64,000 nt of DNA from Vibrio sp. Of7-15 (lineage in GTDB: Bacteria > Pseudomonadota > Gammaproteobacteria > Enterobacterales > Vibrionaceae): positions 62,001 to 126,000 of the forward strand of contig NZ_JAKRGH010000001.1 of the NCBI RefSeq assembly GCF_022347565.1, given 5' to 3'. This document shows positions 51,672-61,397 of the stretch, in pieces. How positions within the stretch are numbered: the stretch's first letter is position 1; each line of letters opens with the position of its first letter. The position numbers and the translations under genes were made by a program. Under the pieces are notes generated by a model. That model was not told the DNA's origin. It searched no databases and saw nothing but the letters and a program-made list of their open reading frames with translations.

Positions 51672-52949
51672 ATGAAAGAAATCTATAATTCTACTATTGC
51701 AGTGATTGGCCTAGGCTATGTTGGTTTACCGCTGGCTGTTGAATTTGGCAAATACTTTCAAACAGTTGGCTTCGATATTAATGCTGAGCGTGTGAATGAG
51801 CTTAAAGAAGGTATCGACCACACATTAGAGTGCTCTTCAGCTGAACTTAAGGAAGCTGAAAAATTAACTTTTCATCATCAAATAGACCAACTAAGTCAGT
51901 GTAATGTATTCATTGTCACCGTTCCTACCCCAATTGATGAGTTTAAACGTCCTGATCTTACGCCTATTTTAAGTGCTTCAAGAATGTTGGCTTCGGTGAT
52001 TAAGGAAGGGGATGTAATTATTTATGAGTCAACTGTTTACCCAGGTGCTACGGAAGAAGATTGCGTGCCTATTTTAGAGGAATTATCGGGGCTTAAACTG
52101 AATGTAGACTTTTTTGTTGGCTATAGTCCTGAGAGAATTAACCCGGGTGATAAAACGCATCGTTTACCATCAATCAGAAAAGTTACATCTGGATCAACAG
52201 AGGAAGCTGCAAAGTTCATTGATGAGTTATATGGAAAGATTATTACTGCGGGTACTTATCAGGCTCCATCAATAAAAGTCGCGGAAGCTGCTAAAGTAAT
52301 TGAGAATACGCAAAGGGATTTAAATATTGCTCTTGTGAATGAATTGGCGATTATTTTCAATAAATTAGAAATTGACACCGAGGATGTTTTAAAAGCGGCT
52401 GGAACAAAATGGAATTTCTTACCATTTAGACCCGGTTTAGTTGGTGGTCATTGTATAGGTGTTGATCCTTATTATTTAACACATAAAGCTCAATCTATAG
52501 GCTATCATCCTGAAGTAATACTGGCAGGTCGACGAATTAATGATGACATGGGAAGTTATATTTGTTCTCAGTTAGTCAAGTTTATGCTAAATGCAGATAT
52601 TCATGTAAAAGGTTCACATGTATTAATTATGGGACTAACTTTCAAAGAAAATTGTCCAGATATAAGAAATACAAAAGTCATGGATATATATCATGAACTT
52701 CAAGCTTATAATATGAATGTGGATGTTTACGATCCTTTAGTTGATAAAGAGCAAGCAGAAAAACACTATGGTGTGTCATTAATTCAAGAGCCAGAATACC
52801 GCGAGTACGATGCGATTATTGTGGCCGTACCACATAAAACCTTCCTCGATAATGAGTTAATGCACATCTCTGATTATAAGAAAGAAACGTGCATTATTTA
52901 TGATCTTAAATATGCCCTGCCTAAAGATCACTCGGATGTACGAGTTTAA
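51672..52949 (+). CDS. tviB: UDP-N-acetylglucosamine 6-dehydrogenase, TviB/WbpO type
   Basis: 425 residues. NAD-binding [17 protein letters not shown], catalytic Cys in [13 protein letters not shown], and C-terminal [18 protein letters not shown]. It oxidises the 6-OH of UDP-GlcNAc (or UDP-GalNAc) to a uronic acid. With the following epimerase gene it should give UDP-GalNAcA, as in the Vi antigen and O-antigen pathways. First gene of the plus-strand polysaccharide locus; 25 bases to the epimerase. Confidence 0.93.
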   Translation: MKEIYNSTIAVIGLGYVGLPLAVEFGKYFQTVGFDINAERVNELKEGIDHTLECSSAELKEAEKLTFHHQIDQLSQCNVFIVTVPTPIDEFKRPDLTPILSASRMLASVIKEGDVIIYESTVYPGATEEDCVPILEELSGLKLNVDFFVGYSPERINPGDKTHRLPSIRKVTSGSTEEAAKFIDELYGKIITAGTYQAPSIKVAEAAKVIENTQRDLNIALVNELAIIFNKLEIDTEDVLKAAGTKWNFLPFRPGLVGGHCIGVDPYYLTHKAQSIGYHPEVILAGRRINDDMGSYICSQLVKFMLNADIHVKGSHVLIMGLTFKENCPDIRNTKVMDIYHELQAYNMNVDVYDPLVDKEQAEKHYGVSLIQEPEYREYDAIIVAVPHKTFLDNELMHISDYKKETCIIYDLKYALPKDHSDVRV

Positions 52950-52974
52950 TTGAATTAGTGATGAGGGCGATGAC

Positions 52975-54012
52975 ATGAGTAAGTACGAAAGTGTTTGTGA
53001 ACAATTAGTGAAGCAACCTAAAACATGGCTAATAACAGGCGTTGCAGGTTTTATCGGGTCAAACTTGCTCGAAACCTTGCTTAAGCTAAATCAAAATGTG
53101 GTTGGATTAGATAATTTATCCACGGGATATATGCATAACTTAGAGCAAGTTAAAGATAGTGTTTCAAGTCATCAGTGGAACCAATTTACCTTTCACAAAG
53201 GGGACATATCTGTTTTATCTGATTGCCAAAAAGCAGTCAGTGATGTGGACTATGTGTTACATCAAGCCGCGTTAGGCTCAGTGCCCCGTTCTTTGAATGA
53301 TCCCATAACAACCAATAATTCCAATATTACGGGCTTTTTGAATATGCTTGTGGCAGCCAGAGATGAGAAAGTAAAAAGTTTCACTTATGCTGCAAGTAGT
53401 TCGACCTATGGTGATCACCCTGATTTGCCTAAAGTTGAGCACAAAATTGGCCAGCCTTTGTCTCCCTATGCAGTGACTAAGTATGTGAATGAACTTTATG
53501 CGTCGGTTTTTTCTAAAAGTTACGGCTTTCATACCATTGGTTTAAGGTATTTCAATGTATTTGGTAAAAGACAAGATCCTAATGGTGCTTATGCAGCAGT
53601 GATCCCTAAGTGGGTTGATGCATTACTGAATGATAAAACGGTATTTATTAATGGGGATGGAGAAACAAGCCGGGATTTTTGTTATGTCGTTAATGCGGTG
53701 CAAGCAAATATATTGTCTGCTACCACAGAAAATCCAGACAGCCTTAATCAAGTATACAATGTAGCATTGGGGGATCGTACCTCATTAAATCAGTTATTCT
53801 CTTTACTTACAGAGGGATTAGAGCAGAAAGGGCATGCTGTGGGTGCAACGCCGGAGTACCGTGATTTCCGCCCTGGTGATGTCAGGCATTCTCAAGCTGA
53901 CATATCAAAAGCGAAAACCTTATTAGGCTACGAACCAAAATATCATTTGTCCGATGGTCTGAATGAAGCTTTACCATGGTACATCAGTGCCAATAATAGG
54001 TCGTTATCTTGA
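52975..54012 (+). CDS. tviC: UDP-GlcNAcA/UDP-GlcNAc 4-epimerase, TviC/WbpP type
   Basis: 345 residues, short-chain dehydrogenase fold: nucleotide-binding [12 protein letters not shown] and catalytic YxxxK in [11 protein letters not shown], with Ser in ASSSTYG. It interconverts UDP-GlcNAc(A) and UDP-GalNAc(A). Its TGA overlaps the ATG of the next gene (TGATG at 54010-54014), so translation is coupled. Confidence 0.92.
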   Translation: MSKYESVCEQLVKQPKTWLITGVAGFIGSNLLETLLKLNQNVVGLDNLSTGYMHNLEQVKDSVSSHQWNQFTFHKGDISVLSDCQKAVSDVDYVLHQAALGSVPRSLNDPITTNNSNITGFLNMLVAARDEKVKSFTYAASSSTYGDHPDLPKVEHKIGQPLSPYAVTKYVNELYASVFSKSYGFHTIGLRYFNVFGKRQDPNGAYAAVIPKWVDALLNDKTVFINGDGETSRDFCYVVNAVQANILSATTENPDSLNQVYNVALGDRTSLNQLFSLLTEGLEQKGHAVGATPEYRDFRPGDVRHSQADISKAKTLLGYEPKYHLSDGLNEALPWYISANNRSLS

Positions 54013-55112
54013 TGAGAAACCACTATCAAGCGGCTTTGAGTTCTGACTATTTCATTTCTGATGTAGAAGTGATGTGGTCTAACTTGGAAAAAAAGTCTGA
54101 AACCAGCTTTTTTTTGAGTTGGTCTTGGATAGGCACTTGGCTAACATCGTTTAATATAAGACCAATGTTACTTGAAATTAAAGATGATAAAGAACGTATC
54201 GTTGGTCTAGGTTTTTTAACTAAGAAAGCGTTCAGATATAAATTTTTGACCTTAGAACGATTGTATTTGAATCGTACTGGCGATCCTGAAATGGACCAAG
54301 TCTGGATTGAGTACAATGATGTATTGGTTGAATCAGGACTGGAAGATGAAGTAAGAAGTTTTGTATTTCATTACTTAGAGTCAGACTTCAATATCGATGA
54401 GATCATGATAGGTGTGAGTGATTCTAGTATTTTTTCTAAAATCAATAAAAAGTTGTTTCATGAAAAAGTGTTTTCGGAATCGTATAGCTATCAGGTTTCT
54501 CTGAACTCTGACTTACAAACAGTAGAAGATTTTTTATCATTATTATCAAGAAACACACGGTATCAGATTCATCGTTCGATAAAAAAATTTGAAGAAAATT
54601 ATGGTCAGTTAAAAATCGATTTGGCAGTAGGAGTTAAAGAAAAGAAAGAGTACTTATCAGAGCTAAAACTGTTACATAAGAATCGATGGGATAGAACACA
54701 AACTTCCAGCGGTTTTAATAATGAAAAATTCAATATATTTCATGAAAACTTATTGGGCAATAATGAAACAGATTTATTTAAGGTGACATCAGGTGAGAAG
54801 GTCATCGGGTATTTATATTGTTTCAGGTACTCTGGAAAAAGTTTATTTTATTTATCTGGAATTGAAGAGTTTTCTGATTCTAAGTTAAAACCGGGTTTAG
54901 TTATGCATTGTTTAGCCATCGTTTACTATTCTAAACTAGGCATAATAGAGTACGATTTTCTCGCAGGCGACTATCAGTATAAAAAGAGCTTATCAAATAA
55001 GAATAAAAAAATGAGCTTGCGAATTATTCGTAAGAAAAATATAAAAACAGAAGTTATATCTAAACTTGAATCAATAAAAGGCTATATGGAACGAAGGTGT
55101 ACCGAAGTTTAG
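54012..55112 (+). CDS. FemAB/CelD-like GNAT-fold acyltransferase
   Basis: 366 residues from ATG 54012 (a TTG at 54009 precedes it). The C-terminal half has the acetyltransferase-6 (PF13480) pattern: LLHKNRWDRTQ, GEKVIGYLYCFRYSGKSLFYLSGIEEF and VYYSKLGIIEYDFLAGDYQYKKS (shown in part). Family members occur in cellulose and PEP-CTERM-type polysaccharide loci and may transfer acyl or aminoacyl groups to sugars or amino-sugars. Substrate unknown. Confidence 0.8.
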   Translation: MRNHYQAALSSDYFISDVEVMWSNLEKKSETSFFLSWSWIGTWLTSFNIRPMLLEIKDDKERIVGLGFLTKKAFRYKFLTLERLYLNRTGDPEMDQVWIEYNDVLVESGLEDEVRSFVFHYLESDFNIDEIMIGVSDSSIFSKINKKLFHEKVFSESYSYQVSLNSDLQTVEDFLSLLSRNTRYQIHRSIKKFEENYGQLKIDLAVGVKEKKEYLSELKLLHKNRWDRTQTSSGFNNEKFNIFHENLLGNNETDLFKVTSGEKVIGYLYCFRYSGKSLFYLSGIEEFSDSKLKPGLVMHCLAIVYYSKLGIIEYDFLAGDYQYKKSLSNKNKKMSLRIIRKKNIKTEVISKLESIKGYMERRCTEV

Positions 55113-55149
55113 ACGTGTAACATTGACTTAATGCTAGGGATAGGCAGTT

Positions 55150-56655
55150 ATGTCAGATTTAAAAAAGCAAACATTAAAAGGCATTGCTTTTCTAGGAGCA
55201 GGGAAAAGTGCAGGTCGGATTTTATCATTTATAAATACTCTTATTTTGGCTCGTATCCTCTCTCCAGAGGATTATGGTTTAATGGCGATGGCCATGGTTA
55301 TCTCTGGATTTATTAGCTTTTTTAATGATATTGGATTAGGGAGTGCCATAATACAAAGAAAAGAAGTGTCTAAAGAGCAGCTATCTGGTGCATTTTATAT
55401 AGCACTAATGATAAGTATTTTTTTATACATATTAACTTTTTTCCTTTCAAGTAGTGCTTCTGATTTCTATGAAAATCCACAGGTTGAACCTATCTTGCAA
55501 GTAATTGCTATTGGTTTTATTTTTGGAGCGATTAAAACGGTACCTAATGCTCTTTTATTAAAAGAAATGAGTTTTAAGTCGATCTCAGGTATAGAGTTCA
55601 TCTCTATAGTAGTTCAGTGTGCTGTGACACTTCTGCTGGCGTACATAGGATATGGAGTGTGGTCGCTTGTATATGGTTTACTCGTTACTCAATTATTTAA
55701 AGCCATTGCTATGATGTGGTTATCTGGTTGGTTACCTGATACCAATGGCTCTATAAAGCAAGCCACAGAGTTAATGAAATTTGGCCTTTCTGTAACTTAT
55801 TCACGTGTGACATGGTATCTGTATATAAATTCTCAGATACTTGTATTGGGTAAGGTGGTTGGTGAAAAGCAAACTGGTATATTTTCTATGGCACAAACCA
55901 TAGCGGATTTACCTACTGCTCATATTACAAATTTGATTATACAGGTTGCCTCACCACTGTTTGCTAAGCTTCAAGATGATTTTAATGCATTAAATAATGC
56001 GTTATTAAAGTTAACAGCAGGCCTATCACTTATCAGTTTCCCTGTTCTATTTGGTATTATAATAACAGCAAACGAGCTAGTACCTATTCTATTAGGGGAT
56101 AATTGGGTAGCAGTCGCTATTCCATTACAGTTTTTGTGTGTGATGGGGCTTTTCAAATCCATTGATCCTTTACTAACTCAAGCATTGATCTCTATTGGAA
56201 GGGCGGATATTACAGCTAGGTATACTACGTTGTGCGCAATTATTATTCCATGCGCTGTCATTTATGGGGCCACATGGAATGGGATAAATGGCGCGTCCTT
56301 ACTATTGGCTGTCACATATCCCTTCTTAATGTTTGCTCTTATTTTAATTTCATCTAAATATTTTTCCCTTCCTATTAAAAGTTATTTAAATCAGATGTTT
56401 ACCCCTATTTCAGGCTGTTTTTTTATGTGGGCTTCAATATATGCCATAGAAACTATTATTCCTGTTTTTATAAAAGAAGTCGAACTGTATCTTTTAGTTA
56501 TTAAAGTGATTACGGGGGTTATTAGTTATGGGTTTTGGATTGTATATATAAGGAAAGATGGCATCAGTATATTCAAGTCAGTTTTGTTTGATTTGGGTGT
56601 GCCTGAGAATAAACTCGATCGTTGGCCTTTTAATGTGAGTCGTTCAAATGCGTAG
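55150..56655 (+). CDS. Wzx-type polysaccharide flippase
   Basis: 501 residues with about 14 hydrophobic helices, MOP superfamily (Polysacc_synt family). N-terminus GIAFLGAGKSAGRILSFINT and segment FGLSVTYSRVTWYLYINSQ fit the oligosaccharide flippase class. It moves undecaprenyl-linked repeat units across the inner membrane. GGGATAGG precedes ATG 55150. Its 3-prime end overlaps the next gene by 8 bases. Confidence 0.92.
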   Translation: MSDLKKQTLKGIAFLGAGKSAGRILSFINTLILARILSPEDYGLMAMAMVISGFISFFNDIGLGSAIIQRKEVSKEQLSGAFYIALMISIFLYILTFFLSSSASDFYENPQVEPILQVIAIGFIFGAIKTVPNALLLKEMSFKSISGIEFISIVVQCAVTLLLAYIGYGVWSLVYGLLVTQLFKAIAMMWLSGWLPDTNGSIKQATELMKFGLSVTYSRVTWYLYINSQILVLGKVVGEKQTGIFSMAQTIADLPTAHITNLIIQVASPLFAKLQDDFNALNNALLKLTAGLSLISFPVLFGIIITANELVPILLGDNWVAVAIPLQFLCVMGLFKSIDPLLTQALISIGRADITARYTTLCAIIIPCAVIYGATWNGINGASLLLAVTYPFLMFALILISSKYFSLPIKSYLNQMFTPISGCFFMWASIYAIETIIPVFIKEVELYLLVIKVITGVISYGFWIVYIRKDGISIFKSVLFDLGVPENKLDRWPFNVSRSNA

Positions 56656-57850
56656 AGTTCAGTTAAATGTAGCTTACTGGGGATGGAAAGAATTCATTTT
56701 TAGTTGTTATATTCATATAATATCTAGTGGAATTAAAGGTAAGCATATAAATGAATTAGAAAGCTTTATTAAGAGTAATTTCGGTTTAGATAATGTTTAT
56801 CTTCTTAACTCAGCTAGAGCCGGAATTTACCAGTCTTTATTGGTGATGAAAAAAATAAAAACTGATAAAAATGAAGTAATACTACCTAAGTATATTTGCC
56901 CAAGTGTTATTGAGGTTATTACTCGTGCAGAGCTTAAGCCAATAATGGCAGATATAAGAGAGGATTTAACCATAGATCCTGAATCCATAGAGTCATTAAT
57001 ATCCGAAAAAACGTTAGCAATTTTGATGCCTCATATGTATGGGAAGGTATCTAAGATCAATAAGATAGTCCAATTATCAAAACAAAATGATACTTTTCTT
57101 ATTGATGATGCTGCACAGCTTGTAGGCGAGTTTCACCAGAAGCAATTAGTAGGAACTTTTGGTGATGTAGGGGTAGTCAGTTTTAGCCAGTCAAAAACGT
57201 TAGTCACAGGTGTAAGAGCTTCTGGAGGATTTCTTATATGTAATAATGATAAAATTAATAATTATCTAATGAAGCAATATGAAGGGGTACCATATTCGGA
57301 AAGCAGGAAGTCACCGTTTTTGCATTTTGTTATGACATGCCTATTTAAAAGGTACTTAGGAACAATAGATTATTACTTATCTAGGATAAAAACTAAGCTT
57401 GGTTTACCTAGGAAAGACTACTATAAAAGTATTACTAGAATTTCTAATGTAGATGCTAAAATAGCACTTATTCAATTTAAAAAAATAGATGATATAAAAA
57501 AAAGCAATAAAAAATCATTAAAAGAATACCAAGAACACCTACATTGTTTAGATTCTATTCATATTCCTCAATTAAGTAGTGGTGTAAATTTTCTGACTCG
57601 ATTAATAATCAGAACACATAAGATCACTCCAGAAGAGTTATCACAGTTTTTAAATGAAAATGGAATCGAAACAAGAAAAGCCTACATGAATGGGTCACAG
57701 CCATTTACTGGTCATCCTGAGTCTGGATTATTAGAACTACCATTAGTTGGTTTAAATGAAGCGGATGTTCAGTATGTTGCATCTGTTTTACAGCGAGCAG
57801 AAAGTACATTATTAAAGGATAAGCCATGGCAAATAATACAGCCTTCGTAG
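56648..57850 (+). CDS. DegT/DnrJ/EryC1-type PLP aminotransferase
   Basis: 400 residues. The fold type I sugar aminotransferase pattern is visible: LLNSARAGIYQSLL near 52-65, FLIDDAAQLVG (Asp153/154) and the Schiff-base lysine K183 in FSQSKTL. N-terminal 40 residues are hydrophobic and unusual for the family. Members aminate keto-sugars, though some act on other ketones or on cyclic precursors. A+T-rich coding sequence. Its end overlaps the ATP-grasp gene by 25 bases. Confidence 0.82.
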   Translation: MRRVQLNVAYWGWKEFIFSCYIHIISSGIKGKHINELESFIKSNFGLDNVYLLNSARAGIYQSLLVMKKIKTDKNEVILPKYICPSVIEVITRAELKPIMADIREDLTIDPESIESLISEKTLAILMPHMYGKVSKINKIVQLSKQNDTFLIDDAAQLVGEFHQKQLVGTFGDVGVVSFSQSKTLVTGVRASGGFLICNNDKINNYLMKQYEGVPYSESRKSPFLHFVMTCLFKRYLGTIDYYLSRIKTKLGLPRKDYYKSITRISNVDAKIALIQFKKIDDIKKSNKKSLKEYQEHLHCLDSIHIPQLSSGVNFLTRLIIRTHKITPEELSQFLNENGIETRKAYMNGSQPFTGHPESGLLELPLVGLNEADVQYVASVLQRAESTLLKDKPWQIIQPS

Positions 57851-58962
57851 TTATTGGTGGTGGGTTAAATGCATTAGGAGTTATTCGCTCCTTAGCTAAC
57901 TCTTGCCATGTCGTGCTTGCTACTCATCAGGTCGATGGGCCTGCATGGCGCTCTCGTTATGCTCATAAATGGCAAACTCGTAAAACGAATAGTATAGAGT
58001 TTATTGAGCAGCTTATTGCTCTAGGAACTCATAATGTAACAAAGCCCATTTTGCTGCCAACAGAGGAGTTGTGCGTTACGCTATTAAGTCAGCATTTAGA
58101 AGAGTTAAAAAAGTATTTTATTGTTGACTTGATTCCTTCCCAAGATGTGGAACGTCTGCAGAGTAAGCAAGGGATACAGGAACTCGCAGAGCAAGCTAAC
58201 AGTCCAATACCGAGATCAATAACAATTGAATCTCTTTCTGATCTTGCTTCTCTTGAGCAGTTGGAATTTCCTTGCATTTTTAAACCGTTGAAACAAAACC
58301 CTGAATACGGAAGAAGGTTTAAGAAAGGCTACAAGGTTAATAGTTTGGGGGAGATCTCTGAACTTTATAAAGAAATACATAGTGTAAACCCCGAGATGAT
58401 CGCACAAGAATGGATAAATGGTGGGGATTCAGATATTTATTTTTACCTTTGTTTCATTGCTCGGAGTGGAGAAGAGGTGACCTCTTTCTGCGGAAGAAAA
58501 TTAAGATCTTGGCCTGTAGGTGTTGGTGGAACAGCAAGTTGCACTGCTTCTCCAGAGCGTCATGAGGAGTTGCAAAAGCTAACGATAGAGTTCTGTGAAA
58601 AGACGGGGTTTACTGGCTTGATAGGAATGGAATATAAGTGGGATCCTATTAAAAAACAGTTTTATATTATCGAGCCTACTGTAGGTCGAACGGACTTTCA
58701 GCATGAGGTAGCCACATTATCTGGTGTCAACTTTCTGCAAGAAATTGGCTACTTTTTTGGGAAGTGTACTAAGCCAGAAAGGTATAGTAAGAAAGTCGTT
58801 TGGCGCGAATCTTATGCAGACAAAATGGCTCTTAGTACGGGCAATTTTATAGAGGAAGGTAAAGGATATAGTTATTTTGATGCGTTATTTAGAATATCAG
58901 ACCCAATGCCATTAATATCTACGATAACTAAGAAAATAGGACGAAAGCTTAAACTTTCTTGA
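57826..58962 (+). CDS. ATP-grasp domain ligase
   Basis: 378 residues. N-terminal pre-ATP-grasp fold with VVIGGGLNALGVIRSL, then the ATP-grasp domain: PCIFKPL (ATP-binding Lys), EWINGGDSDIYF and the metal-binding GLIGMEYKWDP with IIEPTVGRT. Such enzymes join a carboxylate to an amine via acyl phosphate. ATG 57826 has AGGA 6 bases before it. In this locus an amide or amino acid on a uronic acid is a likely product (inference). Confidence 0.85.
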   Translation: MANNTAFVVIGGGLNALGVIRSLANSCHVVLATHQVDGPAWRSRYAHKWQTRKTNSIEFIEQLIALGTHNVTKPILLPTEELCVTLLSQHLEELKKYFIVDLIPSQDVERLQSKQGIQELAEQANSPIPRSITIESLSDLASLEQLEFPCIFKPLKQNPEYGRRFKKGYKVNSLGEISELYKEIHSVNPEMIAQEWINGGDSDIYFYLCFIARSGEEVTSFCGRKLRSWPVGVGGTASCTASPERHEELQKLTIEFCEKTGFTGLIGMEYKWDPIKKQFYIIEPTVGRTDFQHEVATLSGVNFLQEIGYFFGKCTKPERYSKKVVWRESYADKMALSTGNFIEEGKGYSYFDALFRISDPMPLISTITKKIGRKLKLS

Positions 58963-59010
58963 GAGATTATCTTTAATATAAATTAAATTCAATATTTTAG
59001 GTAGGTTTTT

Positions 59011-60093
59011 ATGGCAAGAAAAGTTGATACTATAAATTTAGCAAGAAAGTTTATGGTTCATCACTCTACTTATGATTACTGTTTATGCTCAACAGATAAC
59101 ATCATCTATAAATATTGTTATAGTAATAAGGTATTATCTGAAATATTCAGATTACCACCTAGAAACCTTGGTTTTATAGGGAAGATAAAAGATTATATCG
59201 CGCGTTCAAGACTGTATAGATGTTTTTCAGATAATATTGGTGTAGGGCATGTAACGTTATTACCAAGTGGAACAATAATATCCTTGTATGGTTCTTTATA
59301 TAGATACGATGGAAGAAAAAGATTAGCGGAAAAAACATTTGACTATAATAAATATGGAATTAAATCACCTTTAAAGGGAGGTATCGCTGTACATCCAGAG
59401 TCAGGAAATGCATATTTTGGAGAGTATATTAATGATAAAGTGAGCTCAATAGGAATATATTGTATTTCAGATGATGGAAGAAAAATGCATTGTTGTTATA
59501 AATTTGAATCAGATGAAATAAAGCATGTTCATGGTATATTCTGGGATGAGTACAGGCATAGGCTTTGGGTCACAACTGGAGATAAAGACCATGAGTCGAA
59601 CCTCTATTATACTGATGATGAATTTGATACTTTGATCAAATTTTCAGGTGGAGATCAATCCTGGAGAATGGTTTCAGCAACGTTCACTAAAGACTATATA
59701 TATTGGGGAATGGATGCAGGAAAAGATGCACCACCAGACTCAAAAAATAAAATATATAGAATGAATGTAGAGACTAAAAAGAGAGAAACCTTAGCTGAGA
59801 TAGATAAACCAGCTTATCATATAATTAAATCATGCTCTGGAAAAATGTATCTAGGAACAACTTATGAGATAGGTATGCCAAATAACCCTACTAAAACTGC
59901 TGATTTATGGTTTTCAGAGAATGGAGATGTTTGGGATAAAATAGAAAGTTTGAATTTTAAGCCGAGCAACCGTAAGGGGTGCACAAAGTATGCTCATCTT
60001 TTTTTTCCTACAGGAATACTACCAGATAATGAGATTTTGATTACCCCTGTAAATACTAGTAAATACGATTTTACCTTACTAAGTATAAAATAA
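59011..60093 (+). CDS. Beta-propeller-like protein of unknown function
   Basis: 360 residues, A+T-rich, no signal peptide or transmembrane helix. Repeating beta-strand blocks with Asp-box-like turns (YFGEYINDK, WVTTGDKDHESNLYYTDDE, YWGMDAGKDAPPDSKNKIY, LWFSENGDVWDKI) suggest a BNR/sialidase-like propeller. Conserved features include HVHGIFWDEYRHRLW. I do not recognise the family. It may bind or process the nascent polysaccharide or its precursor. ATG 59011 follows TAGGTAGG. Confidence 0.65.
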   Translation: MARKVDTINLARKFMVHHSTYDYCLCSTDNIIYKYCYSNKVLSEIFRLPPRNLGFIGKIKDYIARSRLYRCFSDNIGVGHVTLLPSGTIISLYGSLYRYDGRKRLAEKTFDYNKYGIKSPLKGGIAVHPESGNAYFGEYINDKVSSIGIYCISDDGRKMHCCYKFESDEIKHVHGIFWDEYRHRLWVTTGDKDHESNLYYTDDEFDTLIKFSGGDQSWRMVSATFTKDYIYWGMDAGKDAPPDSKNKIYRMNVETKKRETLAEIDKPAYHIIKSCSGKMYLGTTYEIGMPNNPTKTADLWFSENGDVWDKIESLNFKPSNRKGCTKYAHLFFPTGILPDNEILITPVNTSKYDFTLLSIK

Positions 60094-60100
60094 TTATTTA

Positions 60101-60140
60101 ATTTATCTTAATAAAATGGTTGATTTTTATTAAGATAAAT
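60101..60140. repeat. Perfect 16-bp inverted repeat
   Basis: ATTTATCTTAATAAAA and its exact complement TTTTATTAAGATAAAT are separated by an 8-base loop. It lies just after the propeller gene, in a 122-base gap, inside an otherwise compact gene cluster. It is a strong A+T hairpin and could be a weak bidirectional terminator or a processing site, or a scar of an inserted element. Confidence 0.7.
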
Positions 60141-60215
60141 TTGACCATTTTAAATATACGTACTACCATAAATATAGGATAATATTAATAACTTCTCAAG
60201 GATGGAGAGGGTTAT

Positions 60216-60449
60216 ATGGCTATAATATTAAAGAATAATATTAACTACCCCTTACCGATTGGGAAATATTATTTCCTTCTTGTTTCATATCTAGATAATT
60301 ATAAATCAATATTTCAACTGAACTCCAAGCTATCTATAAGTCGTTTTCATTTATTTACGACATTTGCATTATTTTTTAGGCTATTTTTAATAACACCTTC
60401 TATTTTTTTGAAAATTTTAAAAAAAGATAAGCGAGAGTACTTATTATGA
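60216..60449 (+). CDS. Small hydrophobic protein (77 aa), hypothetical
   Basis: ATG 60216 is preceded by a good ribosome site (GGAGAGGG). The product has a hydrophobic central part (about 40-65) and a basic C-terminus (KILKKDKREYLL). Its stop overlaps the start of the Alg14-like gene (ATGA), so it may help to recruit that protein to the membrane. No homology recognised. It could instead be the remnant of a longer gene. Very A+T-rich. Confidence 0.5.
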   Translation: MAIILKNNINYPLPIGKYYFLLVSYLDNYKSIFQLNSKLSISRFHLFTTFALFFRLFLITPSIFLKILKKDKREYLL

Positions 60450-60940
60450 GATCAAAAAAAGTGTTATTGATACTAGCTGGCGGTGGGTTTCTTGGCCAGA
60501 TGAAGCAAATAATGAAGAATTTAGACTGTGATGATTCTGGTATTTATTATGTTACAGCTGAAGACTCAACCTCGATATTACGTAGCTTAGAAAGCGATAA
60601 ATGCTTTGTAATGCCAAAAACAACCCATTTTTCAACGAGAAACCCATTTATCCGAGTAAAGGATTTTTTTCGTAGTTTAATAAAAGCTTATTCTATTATT
60701 AATGAAATTAAACCTGATTTTATTATATCAGTTGGCTCTTCAATGGCGATACCTCTTTTTCTATGTTCGATAAAATATCAATCAAAGAAAATATTTATTG
60801 AAAGCTTAACACGGGTTAATGATTTATCTAGAACAGGGAAAATTATTTATAATTTTAATCTTTCAGATAAATTTTATGTTCAGTGGCCAGAGCTAAGCCA
60901 GATATACCCTAAATCTGTGTATAGAGGGAAGGTGCTATGA
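60446..60940 (+). CDS. Alg14-like glycosyltransferase subunit (PssD type)
   Basis: 164 residues. Alg14/PssD family: N-terminal LLILAGGGFLGQMKQI, ISVGSSMAIPLFL and ESLTRVNDLSRTGKIIY. It is the membrane-recruiting half of a split glycosyltransferase. It partners with the Alg13-like product encoded next (ATGA overlap). Together they would add a sugar, typically GlcNAc or a uronic acid, to a lipid-linked acceptor. Confidence 0.9.
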   Translation: MRSKKVLLILAGGGFLGQMKQIMKNLDCDDSGIYYVTAEDSTSILRSLESDKCFVMPKTTHFSTRNPFIRVKDFFRSLIKAYSIINEIKPDFIISVGSSMAIPLFLCSIKYQSKKIFIESLTRVNDLSRTGKIIYNFNLSDKFYVQWPELSQIYPKSVYRGKVL

Positions 60941-61389
60941 TTTTTGTAACAGTTGGCACATACAGCTTTGATAGATTAATAATGCATATCGATAAGTTAA
61001 TAGAAAACGGATTTTTTTCAGGTGATAATGTTCTATGTCAGATAGGTTCTGGAGAATTTGAGCCAAAGAATTGCCAATTTTTTAGATATGACAAAGATCT
61101 TAGTCGTTATTATGATGATGCAGAGTTCATAATTTGTCACGGAGGAACAGGAAGTACAACAGACTGTATTAGAAAAAATAAAAAATTTATATCTGTAGCT
61201 AATGTTGAGTTAGCTGATAACCATCAGGTTGAATTCTTAAATGCACTAAGTAAAGAGGTTGGTTTTTGTTGGGTAGATGATCCAAATAATATCCAATTAA
61301 TTTATGATAAGGCTAAATATCAGAAGGTTGAAAATAATATAAATGTGATTTTTGACGACTTAAACTGCTTTATTAATGGAAGTAAATAG
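60937..61389 (+). CDS. Alg13-like glycosyltransferase subunit (PssE type)
   Basis: 150 residues. GT28 C-terminal domain: MIFVTVGTYSFDRLI at the start and the UDP-sugar site FIICHGGTGSTTDCI (about 69-83). It is the catalytic half of the split enzyme and is coupled to the Alg14-like gene by an ATGA overlap at 60937-60940. Confidence 0.92.
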   Translation: MIFVTVGTYSFDRLIMHIDKLIENGFFSGDNVLCQIGSGEFEPKNCQFFRYDKDLSRYYDDAEFIICHGGTGSTTDCIRKNKKFISVANVELADNHQVEFLNALSKEVGFCWVDDPNNIQLIYDKAKYQKVENNINVIFDDLNCFINGSK

Positions 61390-61397
61390 AGGTAGTT

